Part shown: one piece after another, positions 54,975 through 63,570 of the stretch | Position numbering within the stretch: the stretch's first letter is position 1 | Layout: each line of letters opens with the position of its first letter | From: Sulfitobacter sp. CW3 | GTDB lineage: Bacteria; Pseudomonadota; Alphaproteobacteria; Rhodobacterales; Rhodobacteraceae | DNA: 64,000 bases | Direction of reading: 5' to 3' | Assembly (NCBI RefSeq): GCF_019392245.1 | Contig: NZ_JAHXRL010000008.1 | Coordinates: 1 to 64,000 of the forward strand | Translations under genes and position numbers: made by a program | Notes under the pieces: generated by a model | The model's database searches: none | What the model saw: only the letters and a program-made list of their open reading frames with translations | What the model was told of the DNA's origin: nothing

Positions 54975-57547
54975 CCGAAATTGCGCGACAGACCGGTTTA
55001 ACAGCGCAAGAGGCCCTTGCCGCGCGGCAAATCCACGGCTGGAATGAACTGCCTGTGGTGGCGCGATCCGGTCCGTTTCGGGTATGGTTGCGCCAATTCT
55101 CCAGTTTCCTTGTACTGATCCTGATTATCGCCGCCGCCATCGCGCTTGCCTTGGGTGAAAGGGTCGATGCGATCACAATCGGTCTTGTGGTCATGTTAAA
55201 CGCCGCATTGGGATTTGTTCAGGAATGGAAGGCAGAAACCGCCCTCGCATCCTTGCGAAAAATGCTGTCCCCCCAAGCAATGGTGCTGCGCGATGGTCAG
55301 GAACAAATGATCCCGGCCCGCGACATTGTACCCGGCGATATCCTTGTGCTCGCGCCCGGTGCAAAGGTGGCAGCCGACGGGGTCGTGGTTCGCGCTGCGG
55401 AACTACAGGTCGATGAAAGTGTCCTGACCGGTGAATCCGTGCCAGTTGCCAAGGATGGCACGGAAAGCGGGCGGGACCTATTTGCCGGAACGTCTGTCAT
55501 CGCCGGGCGGGCAGAAGCGCGGGTTACAGCCACCGGTGCAAATACCGAATTCGGCAAGATTGCACATCTGACAGGATCGGTTGGGCCAAAGGCAACGAAT
55601 CTGCAAAACAAGCTGGGCCAACTCGCCCGTCAACTGGGTGCCGCCGCGCTGCTTGTTGCAGCCGCGGTCACAGGGCTGGGCTTGCTGCTGGGGCGTGATC
55701 TGACCGAAATGGTGATGATGGGGCTTTCTTTGTCTGTCGCAATGGTGCCCGAAGGTCTGCCCGCGGTGGTCACGATCACACTTGCACTTGGGGCCGCAGC
55801 AATGGTGCGCCGGAACGCCTTGGCGCGCCATTTGCAGGCCGTCGAAACGCTGGGTGCTGCTTCGGTCATTTGTACGGACAAGACCGGCACGCTGACCGAA
55901 AACAAGATGACCGCGACGCAGGTCTGGACGATGGATCGCACCTATGACGTCACCGGAACAGGCTATGATCCCGCCGGACATATCGCAGTTGACGGGGCAC
56001 GTTTGCGCGCAGCGGATGATCCTGTGCTTGCCGCGCTTTTGCAAGTTGGGCTTTATTGCAGCCATGCCCATCTGAAACACGAAGGTGATCACTGGCAAAT
56101 GACTGGTGCCCCTACCGAAGGGGCGCTGATTACCCTTGGCTACAAAGGTTGGTGCGACCTGCCCAATGAACGCGGCTTGCTGGCTGAAATCCCGTTCAGC
56201 AGCGCGCGCAAGCGGATGTCGGTGTTGTATCAATCGGAAAACGAGACATCGGTATTGACCAAAGGCGCGCCCGAACAAGTGCTTGAAGTGTGTACTCAGG
56301 TCATGACCCAAACCGGTGTGCGACCACTGCAACCCGCAGATCATGACACTATTTCACAAGCCTTTCAGCACCTCGCAGAAAAAGGGTTGAGGGTAATCGG
56401 CCTTGCCCGCCGGGTCGCAACCACGCAGCAGATGACCGAGGAAGGGCTGACATTTCTAGGTTTGGTCGGCTTGATCGACCCCCCAAGATCCGAGGTGCGC
56501 GACGCAATTTCGCTCGCAAGGGCGGCGGGGATCAAAGTCATCATGATCACCGGCGACAGCCCCATCACGGCGGGTGCGATCGCGAACCAGTTGTCGTTGA
56601 ACGTAACCCGGCACTTGACCGGCGCTGATCTTGATAAACTGGACGACGCCGAGCTTGATGATCTGTTGCAAGGCGAGGTCCTGTTCGCACGTACCAAGCC
56701 CGAACAGAAGATGCGCATCGTTTCCGCGCTGCAAGCGCAGGGTCAGATCGTTGCAATGACCGGCGACGGGGTGAACGACGCCCCCGCCCTGAAACAGGCC
56801 GACATTGGCGTGTCGATGGGGATCAGAGGAACCGACGTGGCCCGTGACGCCTCTGATCTGGTGCTACTGGACGACAATTTCGCAACCATCGTCCGCGCCA
56901 TCGGCGAAGGTCGGCGCCAGTTCGCCAATGTTCAGAAATTCGTCCGCTATCTGTTGTCATCCAATGCCGGCGAAGTCGTCGCCTTGGTCGTCAACATTGC
57001 GATTGGTGGCCCGCTTGTATTCCTTGCCACGCAAATTTTGTGGATGAATCTTGTTACCGACGGCGTGACAGCGGTGGCACTGGGGTTGGAAAAATCGGAA
57101 CCCGACCAGATGCGTCAAAGACCCCGTCGCAAAGATACCCCGATCCTTGGCGTCAGCGGCGTCGTGACCATCCTTGTTTTGGGAACCTATACCGGCCTGT
57201 CGAGCCTCTGGATATTTTTTCATCTGATGGATCTCGGGGTCGAACTGGCGCGGACTACAGGCTTCACTGGCATGGTGGTTTTTGAAAAAGTTAGCGTTTT
57301 TGCCTTCCGTTCTTTGCGTCTGCCTAGCTGGAAAATTGGGTTGTTCAGCAACCCGTTTTTGTTGCTGGCGCTGACCGTTACATTGGGCGCTCAGGTACTG
57401 GCCATCTACTGGCCTCCCTTGCAAACGCTTTTACACACCGTCCCGATGGGGCGCGACGAATGGGCTTTGATTGCCATATTTGCGCTTCCTATCCTTGTGG
57501 TGCCCGAAGTGTTCAAGGCTTTGGGGCTCGGGCTTCAACGCACGTAA
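54971..57547 (+). CDS. P2-type Ca2+/cation-transporting ATPase
   Basis: An 858-residue P-type pump: N-terminal cation-ATPase domain (TGLTAQEALAARQIHGWNEL), TGESVPVAK actuator loop, helix 4 with MVPEGLPAVVTITLALGAAA (the PEGLP ion site of SERCA and PMA1-like pumps), phosphorylation motif ICTDKTGTLTENKMT, KGAPEQVLEVC, MITGDSP, and hinge MTGDGVNDAPALKQADIGVSMG, then four to six C-terminal helices. GTG start. Converges with a Ca2+/cation antiporter gene (13 bp overlap), so both probably manage calcium. Confidence 0.92.
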   Translation: MTEIARQTGLTAQEALAARQIHGWNELPVVARSGPFRVWLRQFSSFLVLILIIAAAIALALGERVDAITIGLVVMLNAALGFVQEWKAETALASLRKMLSPQAMVLRDGQEQMIPARDIVPGDILVLAPGAKVAADGVVVRAAELQVDESVLTGESVPVAKDGTESGRDLFAGTSVIAGRAEARVTATGANTEFGKIAHLTGSVGPKATNLQNKLGQLARQLGAAALLVAAAVTGLGLLLGRDLTEMVMMGLSLSVAMVPEGLPAVVTITLALGAAAMVRRNALARHLQAVETLGAASVICTDKTGTLTENKMTATQVWTMDRTYDVTGTGYDPAGHIAVDGARLRAADDPVLAALLQVGLYCSHAHLKHEGDHWQMTGAPTEGALITLGYKGWCDLPNERGLLAEIPFSSARKRMSVLYQSENETSVLTKGAPEQVLEVCTQVMTQTGVRPLQPADHDTISQAFQHLAEKGLRVIGLARRVATTQQMTEEGLTFLGLVGLIDPPRSEVRDAISLARAAGIKVIMITGDSPITAGAIANQLSLNVTRHLTGADLDKLDDAELDDLLQGEVLFARTKPEQKMRIVSALQAQGQIVAMTGDGVNDAPALKQADIGVSMGIRGTDVARDASDLVLLDDNFATIVRAIGEGRRQFANVQKFVRYLLSSNAGEVVALVVNIAIGGPLVFLATQILWMNLVTDGVTAVALGLEKSEPDQMRQRPRRKDTPILGVSGVVTILVLGTYTGLSSLWIFFHLMDLGVELARTTGFTGMVVFEKVSVFAFRSLRLPSWKIGLFSNPFLLLALTVTLGAQVLAIYWPPLQTLLHTVPMGRDEWALIAIFALPILVVPEVFKALGLGLQRT

Positions 57548-58575
57548 TAATATGCGACAAGGCTTGCGAGGAACGTGATCAGCACAAGGATTGAATCCAG
57601 CCCGAACACGCCAATCCGCAGCTTGCGCCGGACAATCAATCCGATCAGGTAAATCGCTGTCACAGTCAGGCCGAACCCCAACGCAAGGCTGACCATACGG
57701 GATGTATTTTGCAATATCGGCCCCGAACGAAAAAGGATGTCGGCAGGGAAAACCAGAACCAACATGATCAGATTGCTGCCAAATATGTTCGAGATGGCCA
57801 AAGTATAGGCCCCGATACGCACCGCCGCGATGCTGGTGCTTAGTTCGGGAAGCGACGTCGCCGCAGCCAGTAACGTAACCCCGATGAAGCCCGTGCCAAG
57901 ACCGGATCGATCAGCAATGCGTTCGGCAAACAAGACCAGCAACAGTCCGAAAACCAAAATCGCGATACACGCAGCAATGGCTTGCCAGATCAGGCTTTTG
58001 TTTGCTGTCTGCGCCAGACCTGAGGGGGCCGGAAAGGCAAGCGGATCAGGGTCGGGCAGATCAACGGGGACCCAATCACTGTTATCATCATAGCGGCGCA
58101 ATAGCCAAATCGCCCCGACGTAGACCACAGCAATGGCTATACTGCCAAAGCCCACGCCTGAAATGACAAATGTCTCGCCCAGATTGGTGATGACCAAGGT
58201 CACGGACAGCAGTAGCACCAGCAATGTGGCCTCTAGCGCGTGGTTTGCCTTGCGCGGATAATTTGTAATCGGCCCGCGTGCCCCGAAATCTGCCATCGCC
58301 AAAATCGCCGTCTGAAGCGCAATGCCTCCGAAAAGGTTGTTCAAAACCAGGTCACGAGATTGTTGTACCGCAGCGGAAAGCGTCGTCGCGACCTCTGGCA
58401 GGGATGTTGCCAGTGACAAAAGCAATAGGCCGACAATAGATTTGGCCAGCTTGAACCGGTCTGACAGGGCATCTGCCAGATAAGCCAGCCGCGCACCCGC
58501 AATCCAAACGCAACCCGCGCTTAGTGTGAATAAAATCAAGCTTTGTATCAGGGACGTGACCGGGATTTGCATCAC
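57535..58575 (-). CDS. Ca2+/cation antiporter (CaCA, YrbG-like)
   Basis: A 346-residue membrane protein with ten or more helices in two inverted halves, each with the alpha-repeat: LLLLSLATSLPEVATTLSA and GVTLLAAATSLPELSTSIAA, followed by NNLFGG and NIFGSNLIM. The linker RRYDDNSDWVPVDLPDPDP is acidic. The FNR-like box 58606-58619 lies 31 bp before the start. The 3' end overlaps the P-type ATPase gene. An in-frame second Met gives MQIPV. Confidence 0.88.
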   Translation of the reverse strand: MMQIPVTSLIQSLILFTLSAGCVWIAGARLAYLADALSDRFKLAKSIVGLLLLSLATSLPEVATTLSAAVQQSRDLVLNNLFGGIALQTAILAMADFGARGPITNYPRKANHALEATLLVLLLSVTLVITNLGETFVISGVGFGSIAIAVVYVGAIWLLRRYDDNSDWVPVDLPDPDPLAFPAPSGLAQTANKSLIWQAIAACIAILVFGLLLVLFAERIADRSGLGTGFIGVTLLAAATSLPELSTSIAAVRIGAYTLAISNIFGSNLIMLVLVFPADILFRSGPILQNTSRMVSLALGFGLTVTAIYLIGLIVRRKLRIGVFGLDSILVLITFLASLVAYYYVR

Positions 58576-58605
58576 TGCTATCTAGCAAATTATCGCATCT
58601 TTGCT

Positions 58606-58619
58606 TTGACATGGCTCAA
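58606..58619. promoter_or_regulatory. FNR/FixK-like box between the antiporter and site-2 protease genes
   Basis: TTGACATGGCTCAA; in reverse TTGAGCCATGTCAA, that is TTGAG-N4-GTCAA. 31 bp upstream of the antiporter (minus strand) and about 100 bp upstream of the truncated site-2 protease (plus strand). Confidence 0.55.
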
Positions 58620-58720
58620 TCCCAATAAGGTGTGGGGGGCAAGCTTGAAGGCCCTTTTTGAGCGATGCCAATTCGCCGCGACGCTTTCGCGTTAGGTTCA
58701 AAGCAAATTAGGAGCCTGCT

Positions 58721-58819
58721 ATGTTCTCAAATGCTGTGAAGCTATTTTCCATCAATGGGTTCGACATCAAGGTCGATCCCAGCTGGCTAATTGAGCTTCC
58801 CCTGAAATTCGGACACTGA
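58721..58819 (+). pseudogene. 5' stub of a site-2 (M50) protease gene cut by IS3
   Basis: Good AGGAG seven bases before ATG 58721. The first 23 residues, MFSNAVKLFSINGFDIKVDP followed by SWL, match the N-terminus of M50 Zn-metalloprotease (CBS-type) proteins. At 58792 the IS3 end begins and the frame runs on into IS sequence (IELPLKFGH) to a TGA at 58817. The HExxH and LDG segments are not found downstream of the IS, so the rest was lost. Confidence 0.72.
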
Positions 58820-59955
58820 CGTAAGCTACGATTTGTTGTCTGCTGACCTTCAACACGAAGGAGATCAGAAATGTCGAAACGGAAGCAACATCATCCAGAG
58901 TTCAAGGCCAAGGTCGCGTGAGGGCTTTGAAAGGGGAGGAGACGGTCAGCGAACTGGCAAGTCGGTTTAGGGTGCATCCCACGATGATCCACCAATGGAA
59001 ACGGACTTTGCTGGAAGGCGCGTCAGGCGTATTTGAGCGTGGCGGTCGCAAGGCACCAGAAGTCGATGAGGAGCAAGATAAAGACCTGCACGCCAAGATC
59101 GGAGAGCTGGCCGTCACCAATGATTTTTGGCCAGAAAGCTTAAACGCTGGACCGGCAAGTGAGGCGCAAGATGATCGAACGCGCCAATACCAACCTGTCC
59201 GTCGGGAAGCAGTGCAAGCTGTTGTCGATCTCGCGGTCATCATTTTACTACGAGCCCAAGGGTGAAAGTGAGATGAACCTCGTCCTGATGCGCGTGATTG
59301 ATAGGCAGTTTCTGGAAACCCCGTTTTACGGCGTGCGTCAGATGACCTGGCACCTGCGCAATGACGACCACCCCGTTAACGAAAAGAGGATCAGACGCCT
59401 GATGCGGCTGATGGGATTGATGCCGATCTATCAAAAGCCAAATACCAGCAAGGCTGCAAAGCGACACAAGATTTACCCTTACTTACTGCGTGGCCATCGT
59501 GTGGACCGTCCCAATCAGGTCTGGTGCGCGGACCTCACCTACCTGCCAATGCGGCGCGGCTTTCTATATCTCGTGGCCATCATGGACTGGCACACCCGCA
59601 AGGTTCTGGCGTGGCGTATCTCGATTGACGGAAAAAGGCCGCTTTCTCCCCTCTCGGGATCGTGCGGCGCATAACCCTGCCGGGCAACGGATCAACATCT
59701 TTGTTGAGCGACTGTGGCGGTCGCTATAATATGAATGCCTCTACTTACACGCCTGGGAAACCGGAACGGAGGCAAAGGATGGCGTTAGAAAATGGATCGA
59801 GTTCTACAATCACAAACGGCCACATTCCGCTCTTGGTGGGCAATCAACTGCCGTAGTCTATTGGCAATACAAATGAAGCTCCAAACCCCGATCAGCAGGT
59901 GCAAAAAGTAGCTTAATTTACGTCAGAACCTGTCCAATAAAGGGGGAGTAGCTCA
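58792..59955 (+). mobile_element. Degenerate IS3-family element, plus strand
   Basis: Ends: TGAGCTTCCCCTGAAATTCGGACA left (58792) and its imperfect complement ending TAGCTCA right (59955). orfA: MSKRKQHHPEFKAKVA from 58871, a TGA replacing a codon at 58919, then ALKGEETVSELASRFRVHPT. orfB from about 59170: RKMIERANTNLSVGKQCKLL, VWCADLTYLPMRRGFLYLVA (first D), then about 200 bp missing near 59640, NIFVERLWRSL with the DDE Glu, a TAA stop at 59727, and KWIEFYNHKRPHSALGG. Clearly inactive. It disrupts the site-2 protease gene. Confidence 0.82.
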
Positions 59956-60016
59956 GTTGGGGCTGTCACTGGGTGATCGCGACTAATATCGCTTCACAGC
60001 CATCGCAAAAACAATC

Positions 60017-60049
60017 AAACGCCACGATGATATCAAGCTAGTGGCGTTT
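60017..60049 (+). terminator. Rho-independent terminator
   Basis: 9-bp stem AAACGCCAC / GTGGCGTTT, 15-nt loop, then TTCTTT on the plus strand. It may have served the gene removed by the IS3 insertion, or act as the end for DUF2267 on the minus strand (stop at 60059). Confidence 0.5.
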
Positions 60050-60058
60050 TCTTTGGCC

Positions 60059-60490
60059 TTATGGTTGGGGCCAGAGGTCGCGGATCTTTTCTGACAGGGT
60101 GGCGCGAACATCTTCAACTTCACCAATGCTAAGACGGTTGTTCAACACATCGAAAACGCATTTGATATCCTCGCGCCCCCGGAATTCGGCTGTTTCGCTC
60201 ATCTCGGCTGCGATGAAGGCCACGAATTCTTCGGCACTGCGTTCTTTGACCGGGGTTTTCTTTGGCACCCACCCTTCAAAAAAGAACCCCCGTATCAGCA
60301 CAGGTAATTGCGCAGAAAACTGTGCCAGTTCGTCAACCACCAGATGATCCCGCAAGTGGTGCAGTGTCACTCGCAAAAGGCGCAGTACGCTGCGTTTTGA
60401 AGACCAATCAAGTCGATCTGCCAATTCATTGATCCATTCGTGAGTCACATGAACGCTGTTGTCGATTACTTCCAAACCTTGGGCCGTCAT
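60059..60490 (-). CDS. DUF2267 protein
   Basis: 143 residues. HEWINELADRLDWSSKRSVLRLLRVTLHHLRDHLVVDELAQFSAQLPVLIRGFFFEGW is typical of DUF2267; the domain repeats a two-helix module. Function unknown; the family often sits with universal stress or PHA-type stress genes. Lies 20 bp downstream of the bactofilin-like gene, so the two probably share the promoter at 61755. Confidence 0.85.
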   Translation of the reverse strand: MTAQGLEVIDNSVHVTHEWINELADRLDWSSKRSVLRLLRVTLHHLRDHLVVDELAQFSAQLPVLIRGFFFEGWVPKKTPVKERSAEEFVAFIAAEMSETAEFRGREDIKCVFDVLNNRLSIGEVEDVRATLSEKIRDLWPQP

Positions 60491-60510
60491 TTATCTTCTC
60501 CTAATTTGGG

Positions 60511-61692
60511 TCAGTTGCTGAGTGGTTTCTGATCGGCATCCAATGCAGCGCCGGAATTGCCGAGCAGTGAATGCAAAACCGGGCGCGCCATTGCCCCGAT
60601 GCCAAGTAAAACCAACGTGAAATTTGCCGCCCAGCCGATGAAGGGAATAAAATTCAGCAGGCCAACAAAGAGCAGCGCAGCCGCGAAAACCAGCAAGCGC
60701 GTAATATTATTGGGGTCGGTTGCACCGCCGAAACCCATCAAAAGCCGCATTGTGATGCTATAGGCACCCAACGCATAGCCCAACGTCCAGACGACGATGA
60801 TCGCCAGCAGTACGACAGGAACAAAGGGAATGCCCACGATGGTCATGGCAGTGATCGGCACCATGCCGAACAACACCGACAAACCAAGCACGCCCAGTAG
60901 AAAGATTTTGCCAGGGGCCTCTGTCACACTGCGGCGCATTTTCGACAAGCGGTTGGGCATAAATCCCAACATCAAGGCACCAAGCACCAGGAAGAAAAGG
61001 ATCGAGATCACGAAGGCAAAAATAACGGACATGAATGTTGGGAAAGCGGGCATGTCTTTGCCCATATCCTGCCATTCCTCCCAGACATGGCCGTTTGAAA
61101 TTTTCTCATATGACACGCGTTCAGCAGCGGCGACCCGATCGGGAATAGTGATCTTTTCCTTGGTGCTATACGTCAACGTGCCAGAGATGACTGCATCGGG
61201 TCCAAACGACAGCGTTTGCGCCAGAATACGTGCATCGCCATTGATCGCAGCATTCAAGATGACGTCACTCCCTATCACGGACAACGCACCCTCAACCGGT
61301 CCTTCAATCGTAACCGTGTTGCCCAGAAGGCGGGCGTTCCCTTGTGTCAAAGAGCCGGTCTCGGTTCGTAAGGAAAACCCCGCGGCAGTCAGATCCTGCG
61401 CGACGGTGCTGCGGATCACCACGGCACCACCCAAAGCATAAAGATCCGCGAACACATCCGTGCCGACCGAAACATCAAACCCTGCAACATGCAGGTCACC
61501 CTGCGAGGCCCCGTTCACCTTGACCGCGCGTGCCGCCATAAAGGTGTCACCCGCTGTATCCACCGCTTGACTAAGCTGTGATCCGGCAAAAAATGTATCC
61601 TTACCGTTTCTGATAGAAACTGTATCTGCCAAACAGGCCGTAGAAAGCCCGAGCGCAGTAATCGCCGCCAATACGTTTGTGAAAGTGAACAT
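60511..61692 (-). CDS. Secreted bactofilin-like beta-helix with C-terminal membrane domain
   Basis: A 393-residue protein: signal peptide MFTFTNVLAAITALGLSTACLA, then about 160 residues of short repeated strands with alternating hydrophobic positions (AARAVKVNGASQGDLHVAGF, GSVTQ-like GSLTQGNARLLGNTVTIEGP) as in the polymer-forming bactofilin beta-helix. Helices follow from about residue 220 (MSVIFAFVISILFFLVLGAL, VVLLAIIVVWTLGYALGAYS, LLVFAAALLFVGLLNFIPFIGW). So the polymerising part faces the periplasm, unlike cytosolic bactofilins. Divergent from usp over the FNR-like box. Confidence 0.75.
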   Translation of the reverse strand: MFTFTNVLAAITALGLSTACLADTVSIRNGKDTFFAGSQLSQAVDTAGDTFMAARAVKVNGASQGDLHVAGFDVSVGTDVFADLYALGGAVVIRSTVAQDLTAAGFSLRTETGSLTQGNARLLGNTVTIEGPVEGALSVIGSDVILNAAINGDARILAQTLSFGPDAVISGTLTYSTKEKITIPDRVAAAERVSYEKISNGHVWEEWQDMGKDMPAFPTFMSVIFAFVISILFFLVLGALMLGFMPNRLSKMRRSVTEAPGKIFLLGVLGLSVLFGMVPITAMTIVGIPFVPVVLLAIIVVWTLGYALGAYSITMRLLMGFGGATDPNNITRLLVFAAALLFVGLLNFIPFIGWAANFTLVLLGIGAMARPVLHSLLGNSGAALDADQKPLSN

Positions 61693-61754
61693 GAAAAAGT
61701 TCCTTCAAAGGGTTCTGATTACCCCATTGGATAATTGAAAACCCGAAAACCCGA

Positions 61755-61768
61755 TTGACTGGGATCAA
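61755..61768. promoter_or_regulatory. FNR/FixK-like box in a divergent promoter
   Basis: TTGACTGGGATCAA, one base off TTGAT-N4-ATCAA. It is 68 bp before the plus-strand usp start and 62 bp before the minus-strand bactofilin-like start, so it may serve both. Confidence 0.7.
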
Positions 61769-61836
61769 TTCAATCTTTCGAAGCTCCGCTAAAGTTTATT
61801 CGAGGATAGAATTTTCAAACAAAAAGGAGTGAACGC

Positions 61837-62676
61837 ATGGGACTGAAGACAATATTGGTCTGTCTAACCACCCTGGAGAATACCGAAACACTGTTGAAGG
61901 TAGCAGTCCCTTTGGCGCGCAAACACAATGCACATCTGATCGGATTACACACGGTCGAAGCGTTGTTGGTTTATCCAGGCATCGCCATGCATATCCCCGA
62001 ACCGGCATTTGCCACGTTTAACGCGAGTCAGAAAAAAGTATCCGAAGCGATAAAAAAGGTCTTTGCCAAATACACGACGCCAGAAGATTTCGTGAGCGAG
62101 TTCCGGTTGGTCCGGGCCGAATCCTCATCTGCCGGCGAACGGATGATTGAATGCGCCCGTGCGGCTGATCTGGTGATCATGGCGCATGAAGACAAGGAAA
62201 ACGATCGGTATGACCAGCGGCATGTCCAGACTGAGGTGATCCGCGAAAGCGGTCGGCCCGTTGTGATCGTTCCGTTGAATTACGATGGCCCCGAGATCGG
62301 GAAAAACCTCCTGCTGGGCTGGAGCGACACGAGAGAAGCGACCCGCGCCGCCCATGATTTGCTGGGGCTGGCTGATTCCGGTGCAAACCTGACAGTCTTG
62401 CGCGTTGGTAAGGCCCGCCAAGACCCTTTGAAGGACGGGGACGCCATTGATGTCGTCGAAATGTTTGCACGTCATGGTCTGAAATCCACGCTGGAGTATC
62501 GTGAACAATCGGGTAGCAGCGTTGCCGATATCCTGAACAAGGCGGCTTTTGAGAATGGGGCAGACCTTATTGTGACCGGTGCTTTTGGCCACTCTCGGAC
62601 CTATGATTTTGTCATTGGTGCAACCACCTATGCGCTGCTGCGTGATCAAAAAGTGCCGATCATGTTCAGCAAATAG
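61837..62676 (+). CDS. Tandem-domain universal stress protein
   Basis: A 279-residue protein with two UspA domains: LKTILVCLTTLENTETLLKV and NLLLGWSDTREATRAAHDLL open each half, and the second closes with DLIVTGAFGHSRTYDFVIGA (the ATP-binding G-x2-G-x9-G pattern) and TTYALLRDQKVPIMFSK. RBS AAGGAGTG six bases before ATG 61837. Preceded by an FNR-like box, which supports induction under low oxygen. Confidence 0.92.
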   Translation: MGLKTILVCLTTLENTETLLKVAVPLARKHNAHLIGLHTVEALLVYPGIAMHIPEPAFATFNASQKKVSEAIKKVFAKYTTPEDFVSEFRLVRAESSSAGERMIECARAADLVIMAHEDKENDRYDQRHVQTEVIRESGRPVVIVPLNYDGPEIGKNLLLGWSDTREATRAAHDLLGLADSGANLTVLRVGKARQDPLKDGDAIDVVEMFARHGLKSTLEYREQSGSSVADILNKAAFENGADLIVTGAFGHSRTYDFVIGATTYALLRDQKVPIMFSK

Positions 62677-62694
62677 CCGCAGCGAAAAGATTAT

Positions 62695-62718
62695 CGGGCC
62701 ATCTTGTTAGATGGTCCG
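62695..62718 (+). terminator. Hairpin after usp
   Basis: 10-bp stem CGGGCCATCT / AGATGGTCCG with one G-U pair and a 4-nt loop, 19 bp after the usp stop. There is no U-run, so the termination role is inferred from position. Confidence 0.45.
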
Positions 62719-62733
62719 ATGCCCTCCGTGTAG

Positions 62734-63160
62734 CTGGCCGCTTACACAATCCTGCTTGTCCTTATTATCGCAATGGCAGCCCTGACGTGGATCGTACCCG
62801 CCGGGGAGTATGAACGCGCACCCAATAGCGCAATTGGCAAGGACGTTCCCGTTCCGGGCACCTATGCAGCCGTCGATCCCGCCCCGCAGGGCCCGTTCGA
62901 CATCCTGATGGCCCCGATCTGTGGTTTTTACGATCCGTCATCCTATACGGCCAATGCCATTGACGTGTCGCTGTTTGTTCTCGTGGTTGGTGGTTTTCTG
63001 GACGTTGTCACCGCTACAGGTGCGATCAATACCGGCGTGGCCCAAGCGATGCGGCGGCTAAAGGGTCGTGAAAAATTGATGATCCCGATCATGATGGCGC
63101 TTTTTGCTGCCGGGGGGACAACTTATGGCATGGCCGAGGAAACGCTGGCGTTCTACGACC
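62734..63160 (+). pseudogene. YfcC-family transporter fragment, both ends lost
   Basis: LAAYTILLVLIIAMAALTWI, then VPAGEYERAPNSAIGKDVPV, IDVSLFVLVVGGFLDVVTAT, GAINTGVAQAMRRLKGREKL and MALFAAGGTTYGMAEETLAF are the N-terminal third of a YfcC/C4-dicarboxylate-like carrier (full length about 500). A TAG at 62731 removes the natural start and an IS3 fragment cuts it at about 63160, immediately after the first helices. Confidence 0.75.
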
Positions 63161-63317
63161 AGCACGATCCGGATCTTCTCTTCGGATGAGTAATGCTTGC
63201 GCGTGGCCCGTTTGACATCTTTGACGATCTTCTCGCCAGGACTTTTGCGTGTTCCGGTTGTGTGTCTCATCTTCCACTCCTCAGTGGTTACGATGAGCCC
63301 AGAACACTCTCTTATCA
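63160..63317 (-). mobile_element. IS3-family fragment (orfA N-terminus) inside the YfcC gene
   Basis: Read on the minus strand: end TGATAAGAGAGTGTTCTGGG at 63317, ATG 63270, then MRHTTGTRKSPGEKIVKDVK and RATRKHYSSEEKIRIVL, the start of a common IS3-family orfA. Cut at 63160. Different from the two other IS3 types in the window. Confidence 0.75.
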
Positions 63318-63455
63318 AATAGCGCTATTTGGCCCCATAGGCGCTGACGTCAGACAGTCCTTAGGCTGCGGATTTTCCGGCATATCGGGATGCCGTTTGG
63401 GATCAACTGGCATGGGGGCTTCTTTTGGCGGATCGTCTGGTGCTGAATGAACCAT
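63315..63455 (-). CDS. Small Pro-rich hypothetical protein, probably cut by the IS
   Basis: 46 residues, MVHSAPDDPPKEAPMPVDPK followed by RHPDMPENPQPKD; the stop TGA is formed by the IS end itself, so the 3' part is likely lost. Not recognised. Low confidence that it is a real gene. Confidence 0.25.
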   Translation of the reverse strand: MVHSAPDDPPKEAPMPVDPKRHPDMPENPQPKDCLTSAPMGPNSAI

Positions 63456-63570
63456 GGCTCGTCTTTTGCTTGGCGTCACGCCTGAGTACCGCATGTACAA
63501 AGAATTGAATTGATCGTCGTCAATGGATGCAGCCTTTGACGCCGGAAAAATGCAACCGTCAAAGATCGAC

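Noticed and set aside
55478..56344. Minus-strand 288-codon frame over the P-type ATPase
   Set aside because: Shadow frame; the plus-strand ATPase motifs are unambiguous.
59942..59990. tRNA-like sequence GGGGGAGTAGCTCAGTTGG followed by CTGTCAC, resembling a tRNA-Asp 5' half
   Set aside because: The first 14 bases are the right inverted repeat of the IS3 element (complement of the left end at 58792), and no T-arm or acceptor 3' strand follows.
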